Of a stretch of DNA of 64,000 nucleotides, positions 43,234-51,111 are shown one piece after another (position 1 is the first letter of the stretch; each line of letters begins with the position of its first letter). This stretch comes from Candidatus Lutibacillus vidarii (GTDB lineage Bacteria > Actinomycetota > Actinomycetes > Actinomycetales > Dermatophilaceae). A program made the position numbers and the translations under genes. A model generated the notes under the pieces. That model worked only from the letters and a program-made list of their open reading frames with translations. It searched no databases and was not told where the DNA came from. The stretch spans positions 682,001 through 746,000 of the forward strand of contig JADKGA010000003.1 of NCBI GenBank assembly GCA_016717165.1, in the 5' to 3' direction.

Positions 43234-43707
43234 ATGCCGCCCACCCGATCCGGCGCCGCGCCGGGCCGCCCACCCGTGGACGTCCTGGCTGTCATCGCCG
43301 TCGGCGGGGCCCTCGGGAGCGCCGCCCGGTGGGGCCTGGGTGAGCTCCTCCCACACCGCGCCGGCGAGCTGCCCGTCAGCACCTGGATCGCCAATGTCAC
43401 CGGCGCCTTCGCGCTGGGAGTGCTCCTCGTCCTCGTCCTCGAGCTCTGGCCGCCGCAGCGACTGCTCCGGCCGTTCTGGGGGGTCGGGATCCTCGGGGGC
43501 TATACGACCTTCTCCACCTACCTGCTCGACACCCGAACGCTGCTCGAGGCCGGTCAACCGGGCCGCGCCGGCCTGTACCTCGTGGGCACCCTCGTCACCG
43601 GCCTGGCGGCGACGTGGCTGGGGATCGCGCTCGGCCGCGCTCTCGTCCAGGGCGCAACGGCCCGAGCCGGAGGGCGGCATACCGACACCGAAGGGAGCCA
43701 GCCATGA
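43234..43707 (+). CDS. crcB: Fluoride channel CrcB/Fluc, subunit 1
   Basis: 157 residues, ATG at 43234 with GGAGGAGG 6 bp upstream. Four membrane helices with family marks: GGALGSAARWGLGE, the pore Asn in WIANVTGAFALG, and GGYTTFSTYLLDT. Exports F- as a dual-topology or hetero-dimer. Longer than usual at both ends. Overlaps the DUF190 gene by 4 nt (ATGA). I found no fluoride riboswitch upstream. Confidence 0.93.
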   Translation: MPPTRSGAAPGRPPVDVLAVIAVGGALGSAARWGLGELLPHRAGELPVSTWIANVTGAFALGVLLVLVLELWPPQRLLRPFWGVGILGGYTTFSTYLLDTRTLLEAGQPGRAGLYLVGTLVTGLAATWLGIALGRALVQGATARAGGRHTDTEGSQP

Positions 43708-44063
43708 CCTTGGACGGCATCGCGACCCGACTGACGGTGTATGTCGGCGAGTCGGACCAGTGGCACCATCGCCCGGTCTACACCGAGATCGTCCACCGGG
43801 CGCATGCGGCCGGACTGGCCGGGGCCAGCGTCTTCCGCGGGCTCGAGGGGTTCGGGCACTCGAGCCGGATCCACACCACCCGCGTGCTGGCGCTGACCGA
43901 GGACCTCCCCGTCGCCATCGTCATCGTCGACTCCGAGACTCGCATCCGGGCCTTCCTGCCCTCGCTCGACGAGCTGGTCCACGGGGGCCTGGTGACCATC
44001 GAGCCGGTCGAGGTGGTCCGCCACGTCGGTACCCCGCCCACCGACCATCCGGCGACCACATGA
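43704..44063 (+). CDS. DUF190 (PII-like) protein
   Basis: 119 residues. DUF190 signature: TRLTVYVGESDQWHHRPVYT, HRAHAAGLAGASVFRGLEGF, LPVAIVIVDSETRIRAFLP. A small alpha/beta PII-like fold, usually encoded between two crcB genes as here, where it is presumed to tune the fluoride channel. ATG overlaps crcB. Confidence 0.93.
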   Translation: MTLDGIATRLTVYVGESDQWHHRPVYTEIVHRAHAAGLAGASVFRGLEGFGHSSRIHTTRVLALTEDLPVAIVIVDSETRIRAFLPSLDELVHGGLVTIEPVEVVRHVGTPPTDHPATT

Positions 44064-44133
44064 CCGCGGCGAACCCGGGAGCCCACGCAGACCAGGCGAC
44101 CGTGGCGAGCGCGCCCGGGCGGGATCCCGGCCG

Positions 44134-44508
44134 GTGACTCTCGTCCTCGTTCTCGTCGGCGGTGCGCTCGGTGCACCAGTCCGATATCTGGTCGACCGGT
44201 GGGTCAGCGCCAGGCACGACAGCGTGCTGCCCTGGGGGACCTTCACGGTCAACATGGCCGGGTCCTTCATCCTTGGCGTCATCGCCGCGATCGTCGTCCG
44301 CGGTGGTCCGGGCTGGCTGCTCACGGTCGCGGGGACCGGGTTCTGCGGAGCGCTGACGACCTTCTCGACCTTCGGCTATGAGACCTTTCGCCTCGTCGAG
44401 GACGGTGCGTGGCGCCAGGCCGCCGCCTCGGTCGTCGGCAGCGTCGTGGTGGGGATGGGCGCTGTCACGGTGGGCTGGGCCGCGGGCTCGGCGCTCGGCT
44501 CGCCGTGA
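44134..44508 (+). CDS. crcB: Fluoride channel CrcB/Fluc, subunit 2
   Basis: 124 residues, GTG start. Four membrane helices, with GGALGAPVRYLVDRW, pore Asn in TVNMAGSFILG, and GFCGALTTFSTFGYET. Differs from subunit 1, so the active channel is probably a heterodimer. 70 bp after DUF190, likely same transcript. Confidence 0.94.
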   Translation: MTLVLVLVGGALGAPVRYLVDRWVSARHDSVLPWGTFTVNMAGSFILGVIAAIVVRGGPGWLLTVAGTGFCGALTTFSTFGYETFRLVEDGAWRQAAASVVGSVVVGMGAVTVGWAAGSALGSP

Positions 44509-44628
44509 CCGCTCACGGGACACGGCGTCGTCGACGAGTTCATAGACGACATTCCCAGGCCGACGGGGCTAGCGTTGTCTCCCGGGGGCCGCCATTGGAG
44601 ACGACCCCACGAACGACGGGAGCACGAC

Positions 44629-44943
44629 ATGACCGACTGGGCCAGCGACGTCAAGAAGTACGCGCCGAACGCCGACGACAAGGTCATCGCAGGAATCGTG
44701 CGCCACTGCGGGATCGCCCTGCACAAGGCGGACTCCTCTCTGGTCTCGTTCTCGGACCCGGCCGAGCTCGAACGGGTGAAGAAGGGCTTCCTCACCAAGA
44801 AGCTCGCGCTGGAGTCGGATGAGGCCAAGGACGCGGCCCTGGCGGCCGTCGGCGAGAAGATGAAGGGCGTCGGCCGCAAGAACCGGGTCACGGTCTACTA
44901 CCTGCTCGCCGAGCACGCGGGCAAGCTCTCGCTCTTCGGCTGA
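44629..44943 (+). CDS. DUF2853 family protein
   Basis: 104 residues. MTDWASDVKKYAPNADDKVI, then HCGIALHKADSSLVSFSDPA, ERVKKGFLTKKLAL and a C-terminal YYLLAEHAGKLSLF: a small helical protein matching DUF2853, function unknown. Highly basic and acidic mix, no Cys except one, no signal. Start at 44629 follows a CGGGAG site. Confidence 0.88.
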   Translation: MTDWASDVKKYAPNADDKVIAGIVRHCGIALHKADSSLVSFSDPAELERVKKGFLTKKLALESDEAKDAALAAVGEKMKGVGRKNRVTVYYLLAEHAGKLSLFG

Positions 44944-45268
44944 CCCGGGACTGCCGCCTGCCCCGGTCACCCCGACCCGGGCAGCGCTTCCTCACGCCAC
45001 CAGCTTCCGGCCGTCATACCGCGCTCGCGCCCCACTCCCTGGGCCGCAGCCACGAGGTCGTCGGACACCGACCTTGCGGTATGACGGCCGGACCGGTTGT
45101 GCGCCCCGTGCTCACCGGCTGCCGGCTCGCCCGGACCACTAGGCCGGTGGCCGCGACCGCCCAGCGACGCGCGGGCCCGTCCGGTTGCGAGGACCACCCG
45201 CCCGGCGGACCCTGGCAGGAGCGGACCAGTACCTGGCCGACTGTGCCGGGCAGGTCCGGGGAGGTGGC
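44944..45268. other. 325-bp gap with a 16-bp perfect inverted repeat
   Basis: CCGGCCGTCATACCGC (45007-45022) and its exact complement GCGGTATGACGGCCGG (45076-45091) flank 53 bp. It could fold as a large stem-loop, a terminator of the upstream gene, or an unrecognised element. No open frame of coding quality was seen in the rest. Confidence 0.6.
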
Positions 45269-45544
45269 ATGGGCCCTGAGAATGGCGCGGGGCCAGGACC
45301 AGGCCCGGGCTGGGGTGCCGTCCCCCGCCAAGGGCTGGGGCACTGGGCCGCCATCCTGATCGGCGCCGTGGCGGTCGGCTTCGCGCTCGCGGCCGCCCTG
45401 TTCACCTCCGCCTGCGCGGCGACCCTGCTCGCCGGGACGGCTGCCGTCGTCTCCGATGGCGGTGACGTGCGCCGCCGGGCGACGTGGTCGGTGGCCGCCT
45501 TCGGTGGTCTCCTCGGCATCGGCCTGTATGTCGCTGGGCACTGA
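45269..45544 (+). CDS. Small two-helix membrane protein, hypothetical
   Basis: 91 residues from ATG 45269 with GAGGTGG upstream. A Gly/Pro-rich start (MGPENGAGPGPGPGW) precedes two membrane helices (WAAILIGAVAVGFALAAALF and WSVAAFGGLLGIGLYVAGH). No family recognised. An upstream in-frame ATG at 45185 would add 28 residues without clear coding bias. Confidence 0.6.
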   Translation: MGPENGAGPGPGPGWGAVPRQGLGHWAAILIGAVAVGFALAAALFTSACAATLLAGTAAVVSDGGDVRRRATWSVAAFGGLLGIGLYVAGH

Positions 45545-45588
45545 CGTCGGCACTGCCCTGAGCCTGACCTCACGCGACGCTGACCGGA

Positions 45589-46353
45589 TCAGGCGCGCAG
45601 GCGCACCGACAGGCAGGTCACGCAGCCCTCGAGCTTCTCGAACTCGCTGATGTCGACGCTGACGACGTGCAGACCCCGCTCGCGCAGTATCGCCGCGGTG
45701 CGCGGGGCGTTGGCGGCCATGAGGACCCGGTCCTCATCGAGAAGGACGACGTGGGCGCCGGCCTCCTCGGGCACAGCGAGGAACTTCGGGTAGATGCTCG
45801 GGTCGTCGACATTGGGCGGGTAGCCAAGGACCGTGCCGTCCGGGAGCGCACTGACCGCGCTCTTGAGGTGGAGCACCTTGGTCGTCGTCACCGCCACGGT
45901 GCTCACGCCGAACTCCTCGAGATGACCAGCCAGCTGCTCGATGCCGGCGGCATTGGTCCGGCCGCCCCGACCCACCCAGACCTGGCCGCCCCACTTGAGA
46001 ACATCCCCTCCGTCGAGAGTGCCGGGGGCCTCGATGTGCGCCACCCGATAACCCTGCTCGCGCACCGCGACCTCGACCGCCGCGGTCTCGGCCCTGCGCG
46101 ACAACGCGCCGGGTCGGCAGATGACCGCCAGGTCGCCGTAGACGACGACGGTGTCCTCGATGAAGACCGCATCGGGACAGTCGTCGGCCGGCTCGACCTC
46201 GGTCAGCGCCCAGCCGGCGGAGACGAAAGCGGCGACATACGCCCGCCACTGCCGGTGGGCTCGGTCGAGGTCGACCGGTTGGCGCTGGACATGGGTGACC
46301 AGACCGTCGTGAAGGCGAGGACCCGGAGCGCGGACCAGGGCGCGGCGTGACAT
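45589..46353 (-). CDS. ddaH: Dimethylarginine dimethylaminohydrolase (amidinotransferase superfamily)
   Basis: 254 residues from ATG 46353 (MSRRALVRAPGPRLHDGLVT, the typical start). Guanidino-modifying fold: FIEDTVVVYGDLAVI (substrate Glu/Asp), GTLDGGDVLKWG (Asp pair), HLKSAVSALPDG (catalytic His) and the terminal nucleophile in EGCVTCLSVRL. Hydrolyses methylated arginines to citrulline plus dimethylamine; a plain arginine-recycling role is also possible. A further in-frame ATG at 46416 exists but adds atypical sequence. Confidence 0.9.
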   Translation of the reverse strand: MSRRALVRAPGPRLHDGLVTHVQRQPVDLDRAHRQWRAYVAAFVSAGWALTEVEPADDCPDAVFIEDTVVVYGDLAVICRPGALSRRAETAAVEVAVREQGYRVAHIEAPGTLDGGDVLKWGGQVWVGRGGRTNAAGIEQLAGHLEEFGVSTVAVTTTKVLHLKSAVSALPDGTVLGYPPNVDDPSIYPKFLAVPEEAGAHVVLLDEDRVLMAANAPRTAAILRERGLHVVSVDISEFEKLEGCVTCLSVRLRA

Positions 46354-46415
46354 CACGGGTTCAGTGTCGCGAGGTATGCCGCCGCGCGCCACCGGAGCAA
46401 GGTGAACGTCACGCA

Positions 46416-46426
46416 TTGCTGCGCAA
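46416..46426 (-). promoter_or_regulatory. Short palindrome upstream of ddaH
   Basis: TTGC-TGC-GCAA, 63 bp upstream of the ddaH ATG. The form resembles Lrp/AsnC-type half-sites; no regulator gene is adjacent. Weak evidence. Confidence 0.25.
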
Positions 46427-46487
46427 CGAATTACGAGGGGGACGCCGAGAGACCGCTCCCCCGGGACGTCCCGTCTCCCGCGCGGCC

Positions 46488-47111
46488 TCAGAGGACGGTG
46501 AACCCCTCGGGCAGTCTCTCGCGCCCGGTCATCGCGGCGAGCAGCGGCTGGGCGAGCCTGCGACGCACGGCGACCGCTCCGAGGATGGCCACGACCTCGG
46601 TCAGCGCCTCCTCCGGTGCCTCGAAGGGCACCCCCACGGCCCGGGCCAGGTCGCCGCCGTGGACGACGAGCTCGATGGTGCGCGTCGAAAGGTATGCCGA
46701 CACGCGCATCCCACCCAGGGCGGTGCGGACGAGCGGGTCGGCCCCCGCCGGCACCGCGTCGAGATCGGCCCTGGCCTGCGCCAGGGCCGACCGGACCGCG
46801 CCGGCCGGGTCCGCGCCGAGGGCCGCCGCGGCCTCCCGGCCGCGCTGGGCGACCGCCGCGTGGTCGACGGTCGAGACCGCCGCGTAGTAGTCCTCCGGAC
46901 CAACCAGGTCGAGCCGCTCCACGGGGCTAGCCAGCGCGATGCTCACGGTGGTGATGGAGCGCATCGTGTGCCCCACGAGGTCCCGGCAGGTCCATTCGCC
47001 GAGGCCGGGTCGGGCCCAGGCCTCGGGCGGCAGGGCGACGACGAGGTCAGCGACGAAGTCGGCATACGCCTGGGCAGTGGCCAGGAAGATGTGGCGAGAG
47101 CTGGGCGTCAT
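46488..47111 (-). CDS. Maleylpyruvate isomerase-type DinB-like (TIGR03083/MDMPI) protein
   Basis: 207 residues. N-terminal four-helix MDMPI_N/DinB-like bundle: FADLVVALPPEAWARPGLGE is replaced here by YADFVADLVVALPPEAW, then WTCRDLVGHTMRSITT, with the metal His typical of mycothiol-dependent enzymes, and STRTIELVVHGGDLARAVG, the second conserved block with His. Such proteins use mycothiol or act as thiol S-transferases; exact reaction unknown. Start at 47111 follows the pattern MTPSSRHIFLATA. Confidence 0.82.
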   Translation of the reverse strand: MTPSSRHIFLATAQAYADFVADLVVALPPEAWARPGLGEWTCRDLVGHTMRSITTVSIALASPVERLDLVGPEDYYAAVSTVDHAAVAQRGREAAAALGADPAGAVRSALAQARADLDAVPAGADPLVRTALGGMRVSAYLSTRTIELVVHGGDLARAVGVPFEAPEEALTEVVAILGAVAVRRRLAQPLLAAMTGRERLPEGFTVL

Positions 47112-47290
47112 ACCGACCGACGCTACCCGAGCCCGAGGGCCGTGCCGGCCCGCCCACTCGTGACCGCGTCTGCGCGGCCTCGGCAATATTGTCAAACCGC
47201 GGGTAAGGGCGGGTCGCGAGCCGTACACTCGTCCAGACGCGGGCGGCCTGGGGAGGTCGCCGTGCATTGAGGGAGACGGGGCTAAGCATC

Positions 47291-50200
47291 ATGAGCGTTG
47301 TTCGTCGATTTGTCGCGACCGTTGGGGCATCCGCGGTGGTGGCGGCCGGGCTGGTCAGCCTGGCACCGCCCGCGCATGCGGCCGGTGAACAGCCGGTGCC
47401 GGGGCATACCTCCCTAGTGCCGAGCGTCCCACGCAAGGACACTCCTAAGGTCAACGGTGGCGAGATCTGGGACATCGAGGTCGTGGGCAACCGGGTCTTC
47501 GTTGCCGGTGGGTTCACCTCCTTGACCAACAAGACGGGGACCAACAACACCGTCAACCAGGCCCAGATCGCGGCCTACAACCTCGACACCGGCCGGATCG
47601 ACGAGACCTTCCGACCCACCGTCAACGGCTCGGTCGCCGCAGTCGAGGCCAGCCCGGACGGCACGAAGCTCTACATCGGCGGCGCCTTCTCGGCCGTCAA
47701 CGGCGTCGCGAAGAAGAACGTCGCGCTGCTGAATATCACCACCGGGGCTCCCGTGGCCACCTTCGCGGCCAACGCCAGCTCCAAGGTCGACTCACTCGCC
47801 GCGACGAACACCACCTTGTATGTCGGGGGGCGCTTCACGAAGATCAACGGCGTCTCCCGCACCGCGCTGGCCGCCGTCAACGGGGCGACCGGGGCGGTGG
47901 ACACCGGCTTCGTCAACAACCTCTCCGGTGGAATCGGCGTCGACGGGGCGCTCACCGTGCAGCAGTTGCGCCTCACCCACGACAACAGCACGCTTGTCGC
48001 CGTTCACACCGGTCGCCGGATGAACGACCAGGACCGGTATGGCGTGGCCATGGTCGACGTCGCGACCAAGCAGATGCTGCCGTGGTCGACGCGGTTGTGG
48101 CAGGACAACCTCTCCGTCGTCGGCGGGATCCAGCGCGCCTACGGCATGGACATCTCTCCCGACGACTCCTACTTCGTCGTGACGAGCGGGTCCGGTGGGG
48201 ACCGCCCGCCGATCAACGACACCGCTGTCGCGTTCACGCTCGATGGCGGGGCCGACATGCAGCCCCGGTGGATCACCCGGAACTTCGACTCGACCTACTC
48301 GGTCGCCATCACCGAGGTCGCGGTCTACCTCGGCGGGCACTTCAACTGGACCGAGTCGCCGACCTCGCCGGACCCGTGGCCGGGCCTGGACAATGTCGGC
48401 TACGGCTGGGGCCAGGGCCTGTCCGGCTATGCCCTCGGTGACGATGTCGTCCGCCGCGAGCACCTCACCGCGATCAGCCCGGCCGACGGACGTGCACTGC
48501 CGTGGAACCCCGGGTCGAGCTCCTTCGAGGGATGCAAGGCCATGACGGCCTACGCCGGTGGTCTGGTCGTCGGATGCGACGGCAACCTCCTCAACGGGGT
48601 GACAACGGGCCGCACGGGCGTCTTCGCCTACAGCACCGTTCCCGCGCCGTCGTCGACGGACACGACGATCGACACCCCCATCGAGGGACGGGTCGTCGGA
48701 GTGGTCGACCCCTTCACGATCTCCGGGACGGCAACGGCCCCCGGGACGCTGCGGCGGGTCGAGGTCTCGGTCCAGGACCGCGACAGCAAGCAGTACCTCC
48801 AGGACGACCTCGTCACCTGGGCGGGCACGTCCAACACCATCAACGCCACCACTCTCGGCGCCAAGGCACCGGGGACGAACACGGCGCCGTGGAGCATGCA
48901 GCTGACCATCCCCACCAACCGGCGCATCGAGCTCCAGGCCAAGACCTTCGCCAGCAGTAGTTCCGACCAGACCAAGGCGGTCCGTCGGATGGAGACCTTC
49001 GGGGTGACCGACCAGCTCCCCAACACGGGAATCAGCACGCCCGCGGCGGGCCTGGTCAACACCCTGGCGTTCACCGTGACCGGCACCGCGACGGACGACC
49101 TCGGCGTCAACGCCATCTCGCTGTGGTTCCGGGACGAGAGCAACCGCTACTACCTGCAGGACGACGGCACGACCGGGCCGACGTTCAACACCTTCCGGAT
49201 CCAGCCGGACGTCGTCGGCGCGACGAATGCGACCTGGCAGTACGACGTCGTCCTCCCCAAGGAGGGTGTCTGGCGCGGTCAGGCCTCGGCCATCGACAAC
49301 AATGGGCAGGAGGACCTGCGTGGGGTGGTCCGGGACTGGACCGTCACCACCACTGGTGCTGCTCCTCGAGTCACCATCACCTCGCCGGTGGTCTCGACGC
49401 CTCCGACCGTCGCGCAGCCGATCACCATGGCTCCCGGTGGCCCCGTCACCTTCTCCGGCACGGCGTCGGACGAGTCCGAGCTGCGCCTCGTCGAGGTCCA
49501 GATCAGGAACCTGACCACGTTGGAGAACCTCGCCAACGACGGGTCGTACGGGCCGGCGGCAGTCCTCGGCTGGCACCGCGTGTCCCCCCAGAACCTCAGC
49601 GCCTCGACATACGACTGGACCTGGACGACGCCCTTCAACCTGGCGCCGGGCGTCTACTCCTTCGCCGTGCGGGCCACTGATGACCTCGGCACCGTGACGT
49701 CGACCACCTATCAGGGCCGCCTGACGATCAACGCGCTCGTGCCAGGGGACACCCCGCCGGACACCACGCTGGCCTTCGTCGGGACCGACATGTCGCCGGA
49801 GGCCTTGCACCTCGACCTGTCGGGCACCGCACTGGATGCCACCGGGGTGAGCGCGGTCCACGTCGGGCTGCGTGAGGTCGTCTCCAACAAGTGGCTCACT
49901 CCAGCTGGGACCCTCGCTGACGGCTACTCCTACATCCAGGCAACCCTGGCCGCACCGGGCGCGACGACGACGGGCTGGACGCTGCCGGTGGACCTGCCGA
50001 GTGCGGGCCGGTATGCCGTCACCGCCTGGGCCGTCGACACCGCCGGCCAGCGGGATATCTCCACCACCGGAGCCACGGGGGCGACGTACTACGTCTTCCC
50101 CGGTGACGCAGACCCGTCCCTCCACCCGGACCTGCAGCAGCCTCTGGAAGGCTCGGCCTACACCGAGTCGCGGATCCTCGTCACCGGCCGGGCGCTGGAT

Positions 50201-50977
50201 GACGTCGCCATCCAGAACGTCCGGGTCCGGATCAAGAACTCGCTCGGCCAGTACATGACATCGTCCGGGACCTTCGGAACGACCGAGACGTGGATCGCCT
50301 CGTTCATGACCAGCCCCGGCTCGACCGGATCGCAGTACTCCTACACGTCACCGATCCTCCCGGCCGGCGCCTACAAGGTTGCCGTCCGTCCCGAGGACAA
50401 CAACGGTCAGTACCCGCTCGTGTTCTCCGAGGTCAATGTCACCGTCTCGGCGCCCGCTGGTAACGCGGCTCCGGTCGCCACTGCCACGGTGTCCTGCACG
50501 CAGAACGTCTGTTCCTTCGACGGCAGCGGCTCGACCGACGAGCATCCTGAGACCATGACCTACGCGTGGGCGTACGGCAACGGGCGCACGGGCACCGGGG
50601 CGGTTCCGACGACGATCTACTTCGCGCCGGGCACCTTCGCAGCCACCCTTACCGTCCGGGACGAGTACGGGGCCACGGGCACGGCAACGGTGTCGGTGAC
50701 GATCACTGAGCCGCCGACGAATGTCGCACCCTCGGCCGTCATCTCGCCACCGAGCTGCGCCGGACTCGCGTGCAACTTCTCGGCACGGGACTCGATCGAC
50801 ACCAACACCGGAGATGTCGTCACCTACGCCTGGAACTTCGGGGACGGGTCAACGAGCACCAGCGTTGCCCCCGCCCGGACCTACGTGGCGGCCGGCACTT
50901 ACCCGGTGACGCTGACGGTCACCGACGGCTGGGGCAAGTCGAGCACCGCGACCACCACGGTCACCGTCGCCCCGTAG
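47291..50977 (+). CDS. Large secreted beta-propeller / Ig-like / PKD-domain protein
   Basis: 1,228 residues from the ATG at 47291 (a TTG at 47267 is in frame). Signal peptide ends PPAHAAGE. Residues ~45-430 hold NHL/delta-60-like propeller strands (KLYIGGAFSAVNGVAKKNVA; TTLYVGGRFTKINGVSRTAL). From ~450 to ~1,060 come about five ~120-residue Ig-like modules (ISGTATAPGTLRRVEVSVQD; VTGTATDDLGVNAISLWFRD; FSGTASDESELRLVEVQIRN; LSGTALDATGVSAVHVGLRE; VTGRALDDVAIQNVRVRIKN). Two PKD domains end the protein (TYAWAYGNGRTGTG and TYAWNFGDGSTSTS). No sortase signal, so secreted. Probably a carbohydrate- or surface-binding protein; no catalytic domain recognised. Confidence 0.88.
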   Translation: MSVVRRFVATVGASAVVAAGLVSLAPPAHAAGEQPVPGHTSLVPSVPRKDTPKVNGGEIWDIEVVGNRVFVAGGFTSLTNKTGTNNTVNQAQIAAYNLDTGRIDETFRPTVNGSVAAVEASPDGTKLYIGGAFSAVNGVAKKNVALLNITTGAPVATFAANASSKVDSLAATNTTLYVGGRFTKINGVSRTALAAVNGATGAVDTGFVNNLSGGIGVDGALTVQQLRLTHDNSTLVAVHTGRRMNDQDRYGVAMVDVATKQMLPWSTRLWQDNLSVVGGIQRAYGMDISPDDSYFVVTSGSGGDRPPINDTAVAFTLDGGADMQPRWITRNFDSTYSVAITEVAVYLGGHFNWTESPTSPDPWPGLDNVGYGWGQGLSGYALGDDVVRREHLTAISPADGRALPWNPGSSSFEGCKAMTAYAGGLVVGCDGNLLNGVTTGRTGVFAYSTVPAPSSTDTTIDTPIEGRVVGVVDPFTISGTATAPGTLRRVEVSVQDRDSKQYLQDDLVTWAGTSNTINATTLGAKAPGTNTAPWSMQLTIPTNRRIELQAKTFASSSSDQTKAVRRMETFGVTDQLPNTGISTPAAGLVNTLAFTVTGTATDDLGVNAISLWFRDESNRYYLQDDGTTGPTFNTFRIQPDVVGATNATWQYDVVLPKEGVWRGQASAIDNNGQEDLRGVVRDWTVTTTGAAPRVTITSPVVSTPPTVAQPITMAPGGPVTFSGTASDESELRLVEVQIRNLTTLENLANDGSYGPAAVLGWHRVSPQNLSASTYDWTWTTPFNLAPGVYSFAVRATDDLGTVTSTTYQGRLTINALVPGDTPPDTTLAFVGTDMSPEALHLDLSGTALDATGVSAVHVGLREVVSNKWLTPAGTLADGYSYIQATLAAPGATTTGWTLPVDLPSAGRYAVTAWAVDTAGQRDISTTGATGATYYVFPGDADPSLHPDLQQPLEGSAYTESRILVTGRALDDVAIQNVRVRIKNSLGQYMTSSGTFGTTETWIASFMTSPGSTGSQYSYTSPILPAGAYKVAVRPEDNNGQYPLVFSEVNVTVSAPAGNAAPVATATVSCTQNVCSFDGSGSTDEHPETMTYAWAYGNGRTGTGAVPTTIYFAPGTFAATLTVRDEYGATGTATVSVTITEPPTNVAPSAVISPPSCAGLACNFSARDSIDTNTGDVVTYAWNFGDGSTSTSVAPARTYVAAGTYPVTLTVTDGWGKSSTATTTVTVAP

Positions 50978-50997
50978 CTGTCGCCCCCGACCGTGAC

Positions 50998-51040
50998 CTC
51001 GAGCGGTCACTCCCGGCGCCGCCGGGGGTGACCGCTCGAG
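50998..51040 (+). terminator. Strong hairpin after the PKD-protein gene
   Basis: CTCGAGCGGTCAC at 50998 pairs with GTGACCGCTCGAG ending at 51040, with an inner CCCGGC/GCCGGG stem; begins ~20 bp after the stop. Confidence 0.88.
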
Positions 51041-51111
51041 CCCTGTCCGGGCCCTGGACCGGCCCCGGCCGGCGCCCCGGTCGCCCACTCGATCGGAGGT
51101 AGCCTGCCGCT

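Noticed and set aside
47792..50125. 777-codon minus-strand frame
   Set aside because: Antisense of the secreted PKD protein, which has a signal peptide and domains.
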